A stretch of DNA of 64,000 bases from Rhabdochlamydiaceae bacterium. Its GTDB lineage: Bacteria > Chlamydiota > Chlamydiia > Chlamydiales > Rhabdochlamydiaceae. Under the pieces are notes generated by a model. It worked only from the letters and a program-made list of their open reading frames with translations. It was not told the origin of the DNA and did no database searches. The position numbers and the translations under genes are program-made. Below, piece after piece: positions 27,782-36,507 of the stretch. Positions within the stretch are counted from its first letter, which is position 1; every line of letters starts with the position of its first letter. Location: positions 95,257-159,256 of the forward strand of contig JAIETG010000008.1 of assembly GCA_019745395.1 (NCBI GenBank). Direction: 5' to 3'.

Positions 27782-29905
27782 TTAGGTGAGTTGAACTCTT
27801 CCTAGTGGCTGTATCCGGATTTCTTGAACAACTTCTTGAAAGGAAATTACTGAAAGATCGGGAAAATCTGCTTCAATAAGCTTTCTTACAAATCTACGTA
27901 CGTCAATAGCTGTAAGAAGTACTGGAGGTTGTCCTCCTGCAGGCGTTGGAGCTATCGTAGAGCGAAGAGCGTGCAAAATCATCTGAACAGAATCGGGATC
28001 TAGAGCAAGATAAGAGCCTTGGGAAGTTTGCTTGATTGCCCCCCTAACAATATCTTCGATTTCAGGATCGAGTAGGTAAACAGAAAGAACGGATTGTCCT
28101 TGAGAGTGTTTATAGCTAATATAACGCTTTAAAGAAGACCTGACGTATTCAGTGAGAAGAACGACGTCTTTTTCTGTTTGAGCCCATTCACTTAGCGCCT
28201 CTAAAATGGTTCTTAAATCTTTAATAGAGACTTGTTCTTGTACTAAACGCTTAAAAATATCTGTTAGTTTTTGTAAAGGTACGAGACGAGTTACTTCTTT
28301 ACTAAGGTCTGGATAGGTCTTTTCGACGAATTCTAAAATCCCGCGAACTTCTTGGATTCCTAAAAATTCTCCGGCATGTTGTTTGTAAAAGTAAGAGAGA
28401 TGGAGAATCATTACTTCTAAAGGTTTCCAAAATTTAATGCCTGCTTTTTGCAGAACCTCTTGAAATTTGACATCAACCCAGACGGATGGGAGCCCTATAG
28501 AGTTTTTTGTCGTAGTAAAGGGGATGTTAAAACGCCTTAATGTGTCTGCAGATTCGTTGGTTAGCAAAGAATTAGATAAAATTTTTCCTCGGACGATAGG
28601 AACTTCATTTAAAGAGATGGAATATTCATCTGCCTCTAATATCGGGGAATCGGTTCGGACGTGGGCTCCAGGAAATCGGACCCCTAGATCTTGATACAAA
28701 GCGTGGCGCATTTTAGGGATCATATCGTCTACGAAAGTAGTTCCTTGCCGATCTTTTTTTAAAGCGGCAGATAGAGTTGATCCCACTTCTAAAATAACAG
28801 GAAGTGTTAAAGCATATTCATCGCTTGGACCTCTTACCATGGCATGTCCTTCCACATCCGTGGAAGCAGATACAATTCCCCCTTCTTTCACTTCCGATTT
28901 TCTGGAGTTATACCAGAACGCAAATCCTACTCCTCCGAGTATGATTGCGATGGAAAAAAAGACAAAAGAAGGAAATCCACTGATGAATCCCATGAAAAAG
29001 ATGACGATCGCTGCAATGAAGATCGCTTTGGGTTGACCTAGCATTTGGCTTGAGATCTCTTTTCCTAAGTGGGAATCTTTTTTATCGCTAGATACCCTGG
29101 TAGTGATAATACCCGCTGTCAAAGAGATCAAAAGTGAGGGGATCTGAGATACGAGGCCGCCTCCGATCGAAAGCAGGGTGTAGATTTGTGCCGCTTGCAT
29201 AGCGCTCATTCCGTGCATCGACATCCCGATGATGAGTCCACCGACAATGTTAATCAGGGCGATCACAATACTTGCAATAACATCCCCCTTAACGAACTTC
29301 ATCGCACCATCCATCGCTCCATAGAGCTGACTTTCTTTGGTCAGCGCTAAACGCAGGTCGCGAGCTTGATTGGCATCGATCACACCGCTTCTCATGTCCG
29401 CGTCGATACTCATCTGTTTACCGGGCATCGCATCCAAGGTAAATCGAGCTGCCACTTCGGCGACGCGCTCAGCTCCCTTGGTCACAACGATGAACTGCAC
29501 GATCGTGATGATCAAGAAGATAACTGCTCCTACGACAAAATTTCCCCCTACGACGAAATTTCCGAAGGCAAAGATGATATGTCCTGCATCAGCATGTAAA
29601 AGAATTTGCCGTGTTGCAGAGATCTCGATCCCCAGCCTAAAAAGTGTTGTAATCAGTAGAAGTGATGGGAAAATGGAAAGTTGTACAGCTCTGGGAATGT
29701 ATAAAGCAACCATCAAAAGGGTAACAGAAATGGCCAAGTTGATAGCAATCAGATTGTCCAAAATTCCAGGAGAAACTGGGATGATGATCATTCCGATTAG
29801 CGTAATGATGAATAACGCTAAGATGATATCACTAGACCTGTTAATAAGATCTAGGGCCCTGTCTCCTCCTAAGGATTTAACGGTTCGATCAAGAAATTGT
29901 TTCAC
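27782..29905 (-). CDS. sctV: Type III secretion export gate protein SctV (LcrD/CdsV, FlhA family)
   Basis: 707 residues, full length. The N-terminal half (about 20-345) holds eight predicted membrane helices and the FHIPEP-type signature (GAERVAEVAARFTLDAMPGKQMSIDAD and ESQLYGAMDGAMKFVKGD). The C-terminal half is the cytoplasmic ring domain, with elements such as VRFPGAHVRTD, LSYFYKQHAGEFLGIQEV and the VQEIRIQPLGRVQL tail. It forms the nonameric ring that receives chaperone-substrate complexes at the inner membrane. The start ATG overlaps the end of sctU by 4 bp, so the two are translationally coupled. Confidence 0.97.
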   Translation of the reverse strand: MKQFLDRTVKSLGGDRALDLINRSSDIILALFIITLIGMIIIPVSPGILDNLIAINLAISVTLLMVALYIPRAVQLSIFPSLLLITTLFRLGIEISATRQILLHADAGHIIFAFGNFVVGGNFVVGAVIFLIITIVQFIVVTKGAERVAEVAARFTLDAMPGKQMSIDADMRSGVIDANQARDLRLALTKESQLYGAMDGAMKFVKGDVIASIVIALINIVGGLIIGMSMHGMSAMQAAQIYTLLSIGGGLVSQIPSLLISLTAGIITTRVSSDKKDSHLGKEISSQMLGQPKAIFIAAIVIFFMGFISGFPSFVFFSIAIILGGVGFAFWYNSRKSEVKEGGIVSASTDVEGHAMVRGPSDEYALTLPVILEVGSTLSAALKKDRQGTTFVDDMIPKMRHALYQDLGVRFPGAHVRTDSPILEADEYSISLNEVPIVRGKILSNSLLTNESADTLRRFNIPFTTTKNSIGLPSVWVDVKFQEVLQKAGIKFWKPLEVMILHLSYFYKQHAGEFLGIQEVRGILEFVEKTYPDLSKEVTRLVPLQKLTDIFKRLVQEQVSIKDLRTILEALSEWAQTEKDVVLLTEYVRSSLKRYISYKHSQGQSVLSVYLLDPEIEDIVRGAIKQTSQGSYLALDPDSVQMILHALRSTIAPTPAGGQPPVLLTAIDVRRFVRKLIEADFPDLSVISFQEVVQEIRIQPLGRVQLT

Positions 29906-30975
29906 TCGAAGAGCTCCCTTCCTATCGTTTCATGCGTATCTATTCCCTCTAACCATTTCAAGATCTCGGCAACCGCTTCATAGGTTTCTTCCGGGATGTA
30001 ACGGTAGAGCTCTCCTTTTTCAAAAAGAGTATGCGCTAAAGCTACGTTTCTCATAACAGGGACATTATATTCTACTGCTAATTTAATGATCTGTTCTGCC
30101 ATAGAGCCTTTTCCCATAACTAAGATACGGGGAGCTTTTTCAGCATCAGGGTTATAAGAAAGCGCAACAGCTAAGTGTACGGGGTTTGTAATCACAGCTT
30201 TAGCTCGTTTTACGGAAGCTGGACCTTCTTGATAGGCAATTTCTTGTGCTGTCTGTCGTCTTTTGCTCTTGATGTGGGGATCTCCTTCCGTATCTTTATA
30301 CTCTTGCTTGACCTCGAACTTTTCCATTTTCATCTCTTTGGCAAAGTTCTTTTTTTGATAGATCAGGTCTGCTACCGCAATGATTAGAAAAAAAATTCCG
30401 ACCCGGATGACTACTTGAAGCAAAAAACTTTCAAAAAGCATGGCAGATCCATACACGGATAAAGCGGCTGATGCGAGAATTTGAGGAATGCTGTCCCAAA
30501 CAACGGAATAGATAAGGATTATAGCTCCCGTGATTTTTAAGATCGATTTTAGGAGTTCAAATAGGGTTTTAAACTTGAAGAGGTTTTTTAAGTTGTTGAT
30601 CGGATTGAGTTTTTTGATATCCGGCTTAATGGCTTCTAACGCAAAAAGGGGCCCTACAATCAAAAAACTGCTTAAAACTCCCACGCAGGTCGTTAGCAAA
30701 GCAATCGGTACACTGGTTTTGAAAATGACATTTAAGGCTTCATTTAATACAGAGACAGCTTTTTGCTGTAGATTTTCTGATTCTCCAATGCTTTTGAATG
30801 TTGTGATTAAATAGGCTGCTAGTTGATCGAAAATGTAACCAGAAGTTGCAAGTGTTGCGGCTATGGAAACGACGAAAGTAAAAGCAGAGGAAAAATCTTG
30901 AGATTTGGCAACTTGCCCTTTTTTCCTGGCATCGCGCAGTTTTTTTGGGGTCGCCTTTTCTGACTTTTCGGCCAT
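29902..30975 (-). CDS. sctU: Type III secretion switch protein SctU (YscU/CdsU, FlhB family)
   Basis: 357 residues. It opens with the family EKATPKKLRDARKKGQVAKS segment (6-25), has four membrane helices between about 30 and 205, and a cytoplasmic domain. The autocleavage loop reads N264-P265-V266-H267 where most homologues have NPTH; Asn and Pro, the cleavage pair, are kept. Self-cleavage changes substrate specificity from early to late export. The protein ends ETYEAVAEILKWLEG..., the usual C-terminal helix. It is the first gene of the minus-strand block sctU-sctV-copN-scc1-malQ and is followed by a 4-bp overlap with sctV. Confidence 0.95.
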   Translation of the reverse strand: MAEKSEKATPKKLRDARKKGQVAKSQDFSSAFTFVVSIAATLATSGYIFDQLAAYLITTFKSIGESENLQQKAVSVLNEALNVIFKTSVPIALLTTCVGVLSSFLIVGPLFALEAIKPDIKKLNPINNLKNLFKFKTLFELLKSILKITGAIILIYSVVWDSIPQILASAALSVYGSAMLFESFLLQVVIRVGIFFLIIAVADLIYQKKNFAKEMKMEKFEVKQEYKDTEGDPHIKSKRRQTAQEIAYQEGPASVKRAKAVITNPVHLAVALSYNPDAEKAPRILVMGKGSMAEQIIKLAVEYNVPVMRNVALAHTLFEKGELYRYIPEETYEAVAEILKWLEGIDTHETIGRELFE

Positions 30976-31001
30976 AGCTTAACAGCTCCTATACTTCTGC
31001 C

Positions 31002-31030
31002 ATCTAAGCATGCAAGGTTCGGGGAGTCAA
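31002..31030 (-). promoter_or_regulatory. Candidate sigma70-type promoter for the sctU operon
   Basis: On the minus strand, TTGACT (31030-31025) is separated by 17 bases from TTAGAT (31007-31002), about 27 bases before the sctU start. The -35 box is good; the -10 box matches only part of the consensus. Confidence 0.3.
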
Positions 31031-31195
31031 GTTTTTTTTATGACAGGGCGTATCTGACAGCAGATTACGTTCAAAGGGACATTGTTTATTGCTCTATAAG
31101 CAAGATTTTTTCATTTCAAAGCTTGATTTTTCTGCGTCTTTTCGTGATTATTTTACCTCTTTTGAACAGTAAATCTATTAACGGTGTGAGAATTT

Positions 31196-33298
31196 ATGAC
31201 CCAAAAAAACATGTTTTTCTATCTCTCCGTTATGCTTTTAAGTTTTTTGGGAGGCTCTCGAAATGTAGAATCTGCTGAATCTAAAATCTGTTTGACAATG
31301 ATCGTCAAAAACGAGTCTAAAATTATTACGCGTTGTCTTGACCAAGTAAAAGAGATCGTCGATTGCATTTGTATTTGCGATACCGGATCTGAGGATAACA
31401 CGGTTGAAATCATTGAAGATTTTTTGCAGAAAAATCATATTCCAGGAAAAGTGTACCACCATGATTGGAAAGACTTTGGGTACAATAGAAATCTATCTGT
31501 AAAAGCTTCAGTAGAACTACTCAACGAACTACATTTTTCTTTGCCTGAAACCTATCTGCTTTTGCTCGATGCTGACATGTTGCTTAAAATCACTCCGGAA
31601 TTTCATAAAGCACAGCTACGGGAAAATGGATATGTAATTCTGCAAAAGTCTTACGATATATCTTATTACAATATACGGCTCATCAAAGCTTCCCTTCCAT
31701 GGCAATGTCTGGGGGTAACACATGAGTATTGGGCTTGTCAGGCAAAAAGATCTTCCGAAAAACTTCACACCTTATGGATTGACGATCGAGGGGATGGAGG
31801 GAGCAAAGAGGATAAATTCGAACGCGATATCAAGCTGCTTCAAAAAGGGCTAGAAAAAGAGCCTTACAACGCAAGGTACACATTTTATCTAGCGCAGTCT
31901 TACATGTGCATTAATCAACATGAAGAAGCGATTTCCTGGTATCAAAAAAGAATAGCATTAGGCGGCTGGGAGGAAGAGGTCTGGTATGCAAAATATAAAA
32001 TCGGCTCTATTTATGAAAAGTTAGAGCAATGGGATCTGGCGGAGCGATGGTACTTAGATGCCTATGAATACCTGCCATCTCGTGCAGAGCCCCTTGTAAA
32101 AATGGCCTGTAACTACCGAATGAGAAGAGAGTTTGAACTTGCCTATTTCTTTGCAAAGATGGCTAAAAAAATCCCGTATCCAGAGAAACACTTGCTGTTT
32201 GTTGAAGATGCTGTTTATGACTATAAAATAGATGAAGAGCTCTCTATTTCATCCTACTACGCTTCTCATAAAGAGGAAGGTTTTGCAGCCAATGAACGGC
32301 TAATAATGAATAAAAAATGTCCAGATTATGTGAAGTGGCAAGCAAAAAAAAATCGACGTTTTTATGTGAGCAATCTGCCAGGTATTTACTTCCAACCCAT
32401 CAATCTCCAGATTCCTTACTTCAACTGCATGAATCCAAGCATAAGTAAAGTTGACGATGGATTTCTTGTCGTATGTCGGTGCGTTAATTACAAACAAAAA
32501 GGAGGAAGAAACTATCAAATGCTCAATTCCTCTAGTCCTTTTGCGATTAAAACACGCAATTTTCTTTTGCACTATGATAAAGAATTTACGCTGCTATCGA
32601 AAAAAGAAATCCTTGATACGCTTTCCTCTTCCCATAGAGGTTATTCTCGAAATCTCATAGAGGGCCTTGAAGATATTCGGTTGTTTCAGAAGGAAGACAC
32701 CTTTCGATTTACTTGTACTTTGAATAATATGACAAAAGATCATGTCCCCAAAATAGGGTTGTTTGGATTGGAACACTCCTTTCAAAACAACACTGTTGCT
32801 ACAGAATCTTTTACTCTTTTAGAGGGACCTGATCCTAAACGATGTGAAAAAAATTGGCTCCCTTTTGTCAAGGAAGGAGAAATCCATGCTATATATTCCT
32901 ACGCTCCTTTCACTCTTTATAAAATTGATGAGATTTCAGGCTCATGCCTAACTGTTTTAGAGAAAGAATACGAAAAAGATTTTTCTGAATTTCGTGGATC
33001 TGCAGGCCCCATTCCATTTCTGGATGGATATTTGGGGATAGTTCATGAAGTGGGTGAGGATGACGTAGGCGACAGAATTTATTTTCACAGGTTTTTTTAC
33101 TTAGATCAAAATTACCATCTTACAAAAACTTCACAGCCATTTATCTATAAACACATAGGGATTGAATACTGCGCTGGAATGGCCATCGATCATGAGGAGA
33201 AAAAACTTATCATCACTCTTGGAATAGAAGATGCTGAAGCGTATTTAGCCTTTGTAGATTTGGATGTGGTGTATTCGTTATTAGATCCCGTACAGTAA
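31196..33298 (+). CDS. Exported glycosyltransferase family 2 - TPR - beta-propeller fusion protein
   Basis: 700 residues in three parts. Residues 1-28 look like a signal peptide or signal anchor (FFYLSVMLLSFLGG). Residues 30-200 are a GT-A glycosyltransferase domain with the start motif CLTMIVKNES, CDTGSEDNT at 61-69 and a DAD metal motif at 125-127. Residues ~205-340 are tetratricopeptide-like helices (YTFYLAQSYM, YKIGSIYEKLEQWDLAERWY). The C-terminal half (about 370-700) resembles the five-bladed propeller of GH130-like glycoside-processing proteins (GLEDIRLF, KNWLPF, FRGSAGPIPF, IEYCAGMAID). By family the first domain transfers a sugar from a nucleotide donor; a secreted location would be unusual because such donors are cytoplasmic. 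It is transcribed divergently from sctU. A terminator overlaps its stop. Confidence 0.75.
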   Translation: MTQKNMFFYLSVMLLSFLGGSRNVESAESKICLTMIVKNESKIITRCLDQVKEIVDCICICDTGSEDNTVEIIEDFLQKNHIPGKVYHHDWKDFGYNRNLSVKASVELLNELHFSLPETYLLLLDADMLLKITPEFHKAQLRENGYVILQKSYDISYYNIRLIKASLPWQCLGVTHEYWACQAKRSSEKLHTLWIDDRGDGGSKEDKFERDIKLLQKGLEKEPYNARYTFYLAQSYMCINQHEEAISWYQKRIALGGWEEEVWYAKYKIGSIYEKLEQWDLAERWYLDAYEYLPSRAEPLVKMACNYRMRREFELAYFFAKMAKKIPYPEKHLLFVEDAVYDYKIDEELSISSYYASHKEEGFAANERLIMNKKCPDYVKWQAKKNRRFYVSNLPGIYFQPINLQIPYFNCMNPSISKVDDGFLVVCRCVNYKQKGGRNYQMLNSSSPFAIKTRNFLLHYDKEFTLLSKKEILDTLSSSHRGYSRNLIEGLEDIRLFQKEDTFRFTCTLNNMTKDHVPKIGLFGLEHSFQNNTVATESFTLLEGPDPKRCEKNWLPFVKEGEIHAIYSYAPFTLYKIDEISGSCLTVLEKEYEKDFSEFRGSAGPIPFLDGYLGIVHEVGEDDVGDRIYFHRFFYLDQNYHLTKTSQPFIYKHIGIEYCAGMAIDHEEKKLIITLGIEDAEAYLAFVDLDVVYSLLDPVQ

Positions 33299-33313
33299 AG
33301 CACGGGATCTTTT
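33284..33313 (+). terminator. Rho-independent terminator overlapping the stop codon
   Basis: An 8-bp GC-containing stem GATCCCGT / ACGGGATC with a 10-base loop, followed by TTTT. The stop codon of the glycosyltransferase lies in the loop. It sits between convergent genes and could also act on the minus strand for the porin gene, although no T-run is seen on that side. Confidence 0.6.
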
Positions 33314-33325
33314 GCCTGGGTTACA

Positions 33326-34276
33326 TTAGAATAAAAATTCCGCGGAAAATACAGCTCCGGAAAAAGATAGATCTCCCCAAGAACTTCCCAATCGACTTTG
33401 GCTAAAATACTGGTGATTTTCTAATCCCAACTTCGTCATAACCTGTAAAGAACGGTAGATAACCGCTTTCCATTGTAGACCTAATGCTAGGTCAACAGAA
33501 TAGTTAAATGATTGCATCCGTTTGGTGATATGACTTGTTATGCTCTCTGGCTGGGATGCTACAGTAACGGTTTCTGCATCTTGAAAACGCTGCCAATAGC
33601 TTCCATAAAGTACAGCTGCAGAGCCTCCACCATAAATGCTAAATCCCTTACCTAACTTATAGTCTGTGTTGAGCCCAAAAAGAGGCCCCATAGCATTATA
33701 ATGTTGGTGGTCGTGAAACGTTCTTGTATCAGTACCTGAGCCCGTTGGAAAGACTGTGATTTCTGTGACAATAGTAGACCAGAGCCTTTGATGGATCTGC
33801 GTACCGCGAAGTCCTACTAAGGGACTTAACGTCAATGATGGTGTAACCACGGCATTGCACATAGTATCAAGATCGATCTGGTTCAATTGAACAGACCATT
33901 TTCCATGATTTTTATCACTTCTTCCCGACCCATAAAAATGGGTCCACAAGGCATCAACTTCCCAAGGACTTTGATTAAATTGATACCCAGCTCCTACTCG
34001 ATAGCCGAGACTCCAATCAAAACTTGGATCTACATCAGATTCTTTAGCAACAATATGGTTAACGCTGCCAATTGTAGTTTCCAAAACAGATCCGCTTCCA
34101 AAATTCACAGACAGACCAGACGCCTGAGGAACCCAATAAAGGAGATCTCCTCGAACGTCAAAAGTCCCAAGAGATTTTTGATCGAGTTGAATTTTTGCAT
34201 CTGCGGCATGCAGTTGACCCATACCTAAGAAGAACAAAGCTCCTAAAAGAGAGGGTGCGTACGATTTTTTATTCAT
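33326..34276 (-). CDS. Lpg1974-like pore-forming outer-membrane protein (chlamydial MOMP-like)
   Basis: 316 residues from the ATG at 34276, chosen for its AAAGG ribosome site; an ATG 12 codons upstream lies beside the previous stop. It has a signal peptide of about 23 residues ending LHAAD. The mature protein alternates amphipathic strands and ends in an aromatic residue (FSAEFLF), as outer-membrane barrels do. The motifs FDVRGDLLYWVPQASGL, WEVDALWTHFYGSG, LSPLVGLRGTQIHQRL, MGPLFGLNTDYKLGKGFSIYGGGSAAVLYG and LALGLQWK are those of the Legionella Lpg1974/MOMP-like family, which is expanded in some environmental chlamydiae. Its ribosome site overlaps the stop of the collagen-like gene upstream, so the two form an operon. 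Confidence 0.85.
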   Translation of the reverse strand: MNKKSYAPSLLGALFFLGMGQLHAADAKIQLDQKSLGTFDVRGDLLYWVPQASGLSVNFGSGSVLETTIGSVNHIVAKESDVDPSFDWSLGYRVGAGYQFNQSPWEVDALWTHFYGSGRSDKNHGKWSVQLNQIDLDTMCNAVVTPSLTLSPLVGLRGTQIHQRLWSTIVTEITVFPTGSGTDTRTFHDHQHYNAMGPLFGLNTDYKLGKGFSIYGGGSAAVLYGSYWQRFQDAETVTVASQPESITSHITKRMQSFNYSVDLALGLQWKAVIYRSLQVMTKLGLENHQYFSQSRLGSSWGDLSFSGAVFSAEFLF

Positions 34277-34286
34277 ATGTTTTCCT

Positions 34287-35051
34287 TTAAAGTCCTGCGA
34301 TGAATTGTACATATACAGAAGCTTTTGTAGTAGAGTCAGAATTAGATTCCACTATGATATCTGTAACGTTGTCCGTTGTAGAAAGATTTAAAGTCATAAT
34401 AACGGGGGGGATATTAACTATGACAGGAACAGTTCTTGTTAAAACAACAGGAGCTCCAACAGCAGTACTTGTAATACCTACGTCTACTGCAGTGCTCGTT
34501 GAGGCTCCGCCACTGAATGTCAACTGAGCCGTATAGCCAACCGTACTGCTATTGGTTAAAATAGGAACCGTATAGGAGACTAAATATGTACCTACAAAAT
34601 TTAGGCTGATCTCTGTTGGGAATGTGTTGTCAAAAGTGACTGCAGTGCCTAGGCTTAAGTAATTAGCAAAAGAGTAATCGGTTCCAGTAGCGATGGTTTG
34701 GAAGGAACTGGAAGATCCATATACGATTGCAACGTTAGCTTCCGAACTTCCTGAAGGTCCTGTTGGGCCGGTAAATCCAGTAAATCCCGTAGCTCCAGTA
34801 AATCCTGTGAATCCTGTTGGTCCAGTAAATCCTGTGAATCCGGTAGCGCCTGTATATCCAGTATATCCTGTATATCCTATAGGACCTGTTGCTCCTTCCG
34901 GGCCTGTTGCTCCTGCAGGGCCTGTTGGACCTTCATTGCCTATAATGGAACTGTTGTAACGATTGCTGGTGGAAGAACCGCCAGAAGCAAAGCAATGGAA
35001 CGCAGATAGCAGGCATGTGGAAAAGCAAAGGAAGAAATATTTTTTGTTCAT
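34287..35051 (-). CDS. Exported collagen-like repeat protein with BclA/C1q-like C-terminal domain
   Basis: 254 residues. A signal peptide (about 1-23, ending CFASGG) is followed by a short linker, then 22 consecutive Gly-X-Y triplets (residues 38-103, mostly GFT, GYT, GAT and GPT), and a beta-rich C-terminal domain of ~150 residues ([19 protein letters not shown] ... [11 protein letters not shown]). That domain resembles the jelly-roll trimerisation domains of BclA-type and C1q/TNF-like proteins. Threonine at the Y position recalls glycosylated bacterial collagens. Such proteins form triple-helical surface filaments. It is followed directly by the porin gene and has a GGAG ribosome site. The surface role is inferred from architecture. 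Confidence 0.8.
   Translation of the reverse strand: MNKKYFFLCFSTCLLSAFHCFASGGSSTSNRYNSSIIGNEGPTGPAGATGPEGATGPIGYTGYTGYTGATGFTGFTGPTGFTGFTGATGFTGFTGPTGPSGSSEANVAIVYGSSSSFQTIATGTDYSFANYLSLGTAVTFDNTFPTEISLNFVGTYLVSYTVPILTNSSTVGYTAQLTFSGGASTSTAVDVGITSTAVGAPVVLTRTVPVIVNIPPVIMTLNLSTTDNVTDIIVESNSDSTTKASVYVQFIAGL
34743..34940 (-). repeat. Collagen-like Gly-X-Y triplet repeat (9-bp based)
   Basis: 66 codons of uninterrupted Gly-X-Y, including three consecutive GYT triplets and a repeated [18 protein letters not shown] block. The repeat tract is prone to length change by slippage. Confidence 0.9.
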
Positions 35052-35173
35052 GAATACTCCAGTTGAAACATCTGAAAAATAAAGTAATAGACAAAAAAAA
35101 ATCTATAAAAAAAATTTTGAGATGTACGTCCTAAAATTGTGCAGGAGTTCGGGTTTTTTGAGGAATGGGATAA

Positions 35174-35203
35174 ACGCCATATTCTTTCGATGAGATATGG
35201 CGT
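35174..35203 (-). terminator. Probable terminator hairpin downstream of the 200-aa membrane protein gene
   Basis: A perfect 9-bp stem, ACGCCATAT / ATATGGCGT, with a 12-base loop, 14 bases after the stop on the minus strand, followed by a short TTTAT. Confidence 0.5.
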
Positions 35204-35216
35204 AATAGAAGTTTTA

Positions 35217-35819
35217 TTAGATAGAGCGGTGTCTCAAGGTGTTTGCAAATAGAGCAAGGACGACTCCTGCTGTTGCTGTTGCGACTGTTAGTGGCATGAT
35301 AGACAGGTTGCGAACATCTCTCCATGAAACAGCATTTTTTGTGGTTACTAAGAGGTTCGTTAAGGGCTTTGCTAAGATTTTTCCTGTAAAAAATGATGCT
35401 AAAGAAGGAAGGGCCGTATCAGTCATGTGTCTTTTTGTGAAATTTTGAATCTCAGACCATTCTTGAGCTAGTGCCTCAGTATTTTTTGGGGTGGAATTTT
35501 CCAAACAATTAGGGATATCATCGCTATGTTCTAGGCATTGTTTTATTCGAACTGGGAGGCCTTCTAAAACAGGAGTTTTTGTGCCAGTAGAAAATACTCC
35601 GAAGGCTGTCAAAGCAATCATTCCATCGAAAAGGCTATAGGCAGTAAGTGTGTGGAGTGATTTCGCGACTAGAGAGGTGCTGGCTGCATAATTCATGAAA
35701 AGATTGCTGGAAAATAACTTTAATGAGAGATCTGCTTCAGGCATTCTTTCTGCTACTTGATTTACATACTGTGTTACATTCACGTTAGATAGTGCATTGA
35801 TTGTTTCTGTCATGTTCAT
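35217..35819 (-). CDS. Unknown membrane-associated protein, 200 aa
   Basis: No recognised family. An AAAGGA ribosome site precedes the ATG by 8 bases. There is no classical signal peptide. Hydrophobic stretches lie at about residues 60-78 (LTAYSLFDGMIALTAFGVF) and 172-193 (LSIMPLTVATATAGVVLALF), separated by a polar middle with two cysteines (EHSDDIPNCLENS). The C-terminus is basic. Two membrane spans with a soluble loop would be compatible with an inclusion-membrane or inner-membrane protein, but the spans are not the closely paired bilobed type of Inc proteins. It stands alone, with a probable terminator behind it and 211 bp before the next gene. Confidence 0.65.
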   Translation of the reverse strand: MNMTETINALSNVNVTQYVNQVAERMPEADLSLKLFSSNLFMNYAASTSLVAKSLHTLTAYSLFDGMIALTAFGVFSTGTKTPVLEGLPVRIKQCLEHSDDIPNCLENSTPKNTEALAQEWSEIQNFTKRHMTDTALPSLASFFTGKILAKPLTNLLVTTKNAVSWRDVRNLSIMPLTVATATAGVVLALFANTLRHRSI

Positions 35820-36030
35820 GTCGATTTTCCTTTTTATGGGTTTTCGCTTAAAATCTTAACGGTTCCTTGTTTTTATTCAAATGTTTGTTTTGCGAAATCT
35901 TAACGTTTTTTTAAACGCTAGAGTGAATGTGGCCGAGGGAGGCTTTAAGTTAGGATTCGTCTGGGAATCGAAGATTTATTAGGGATAATCAAAGAGAAAA
36001 TAGTTCGCTAAGTTGCTAGATAAATAGCTA

Positions 36031-36507
36031 TTATTTCCACATAGAAGGACGGGTTAGCATGAAGTGTGGTCCAGTAAGCAGCGCTGCAAAAACCACCCGA
36101 ACCACAGGATGTATGTTATTGGGGGCTTTAGTACCTAGAAAAGCTTTGCCAATCATGTCAAAAATAGGTGTAATGATCCCGATGACTAGTATCATGGATC
36201 CTGTTTTTCCTTGATGAGTATCTTCGCAAAAAATACTTTGGATAAAATGGGTCTTTGCGCTGCTAAGCTTTGACTGGATGCTGCTTTCTGGATTCCAAAG
36301 AACGGTCCAAAAATCTTCACAGCTATTACAGATACTTTCTTCTGCCATTTCAGATTGCATGTCGGCTATTTTATGGAGAGTAATATATGAGGCGATTGTT
36401 GCCATCGTTTCAAACATAGGATTGTCGGGATTCATGAGCAGTCGAAACCCGGTAGTAATTGGGAGGATTGTGGCGGTTAGAAGGGGTGAGAAGCTCGTTG
36501 CATTCAT
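36031..36507 (-). CDS. Unknown small membrane protein, 158 aa
   Basis: No recognised family. It overlaps the stop of the RNA methyltransferase gene by 4 bp (ATGA), so it is translated from the ychF-methyltransferase transcript. Hydrophobic segments are at about residues 7-24 (SPLLTATILPITTGFRLL), 104-120 (MILVIGIITPIFDMIGKAF) and 138-150 (VVRVVFAALLTGP). A central polar region has a CNSC pair and further cysteine. Organisation resembles the 200-aa protein next door (terminal hydrophobic parts, cysteine-containing centre), but the sequences do not clearly align. Confidence 0.6.
   Translation of the reverse strand: MNATSFSPLLTATILPITTGFRLLMNPDNPMFETMATIASYITLHKIADMQSEMAEESICNSCEDFWTVLWNPESSIQSKLSSAKTHFIQSIFCEDTHQGKTGSMILVIGIITPIFDMIGKAFLGTKAPNNIHPVVRVVFAALLTGPHFMLTRPSMWK

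Noticed and set aside
34693..34959. Plus-strand frame with a regular NPVNPVGPV pattern
   Set aside because: Direct antisense of the collagen-like triplets; a compositional shadow.
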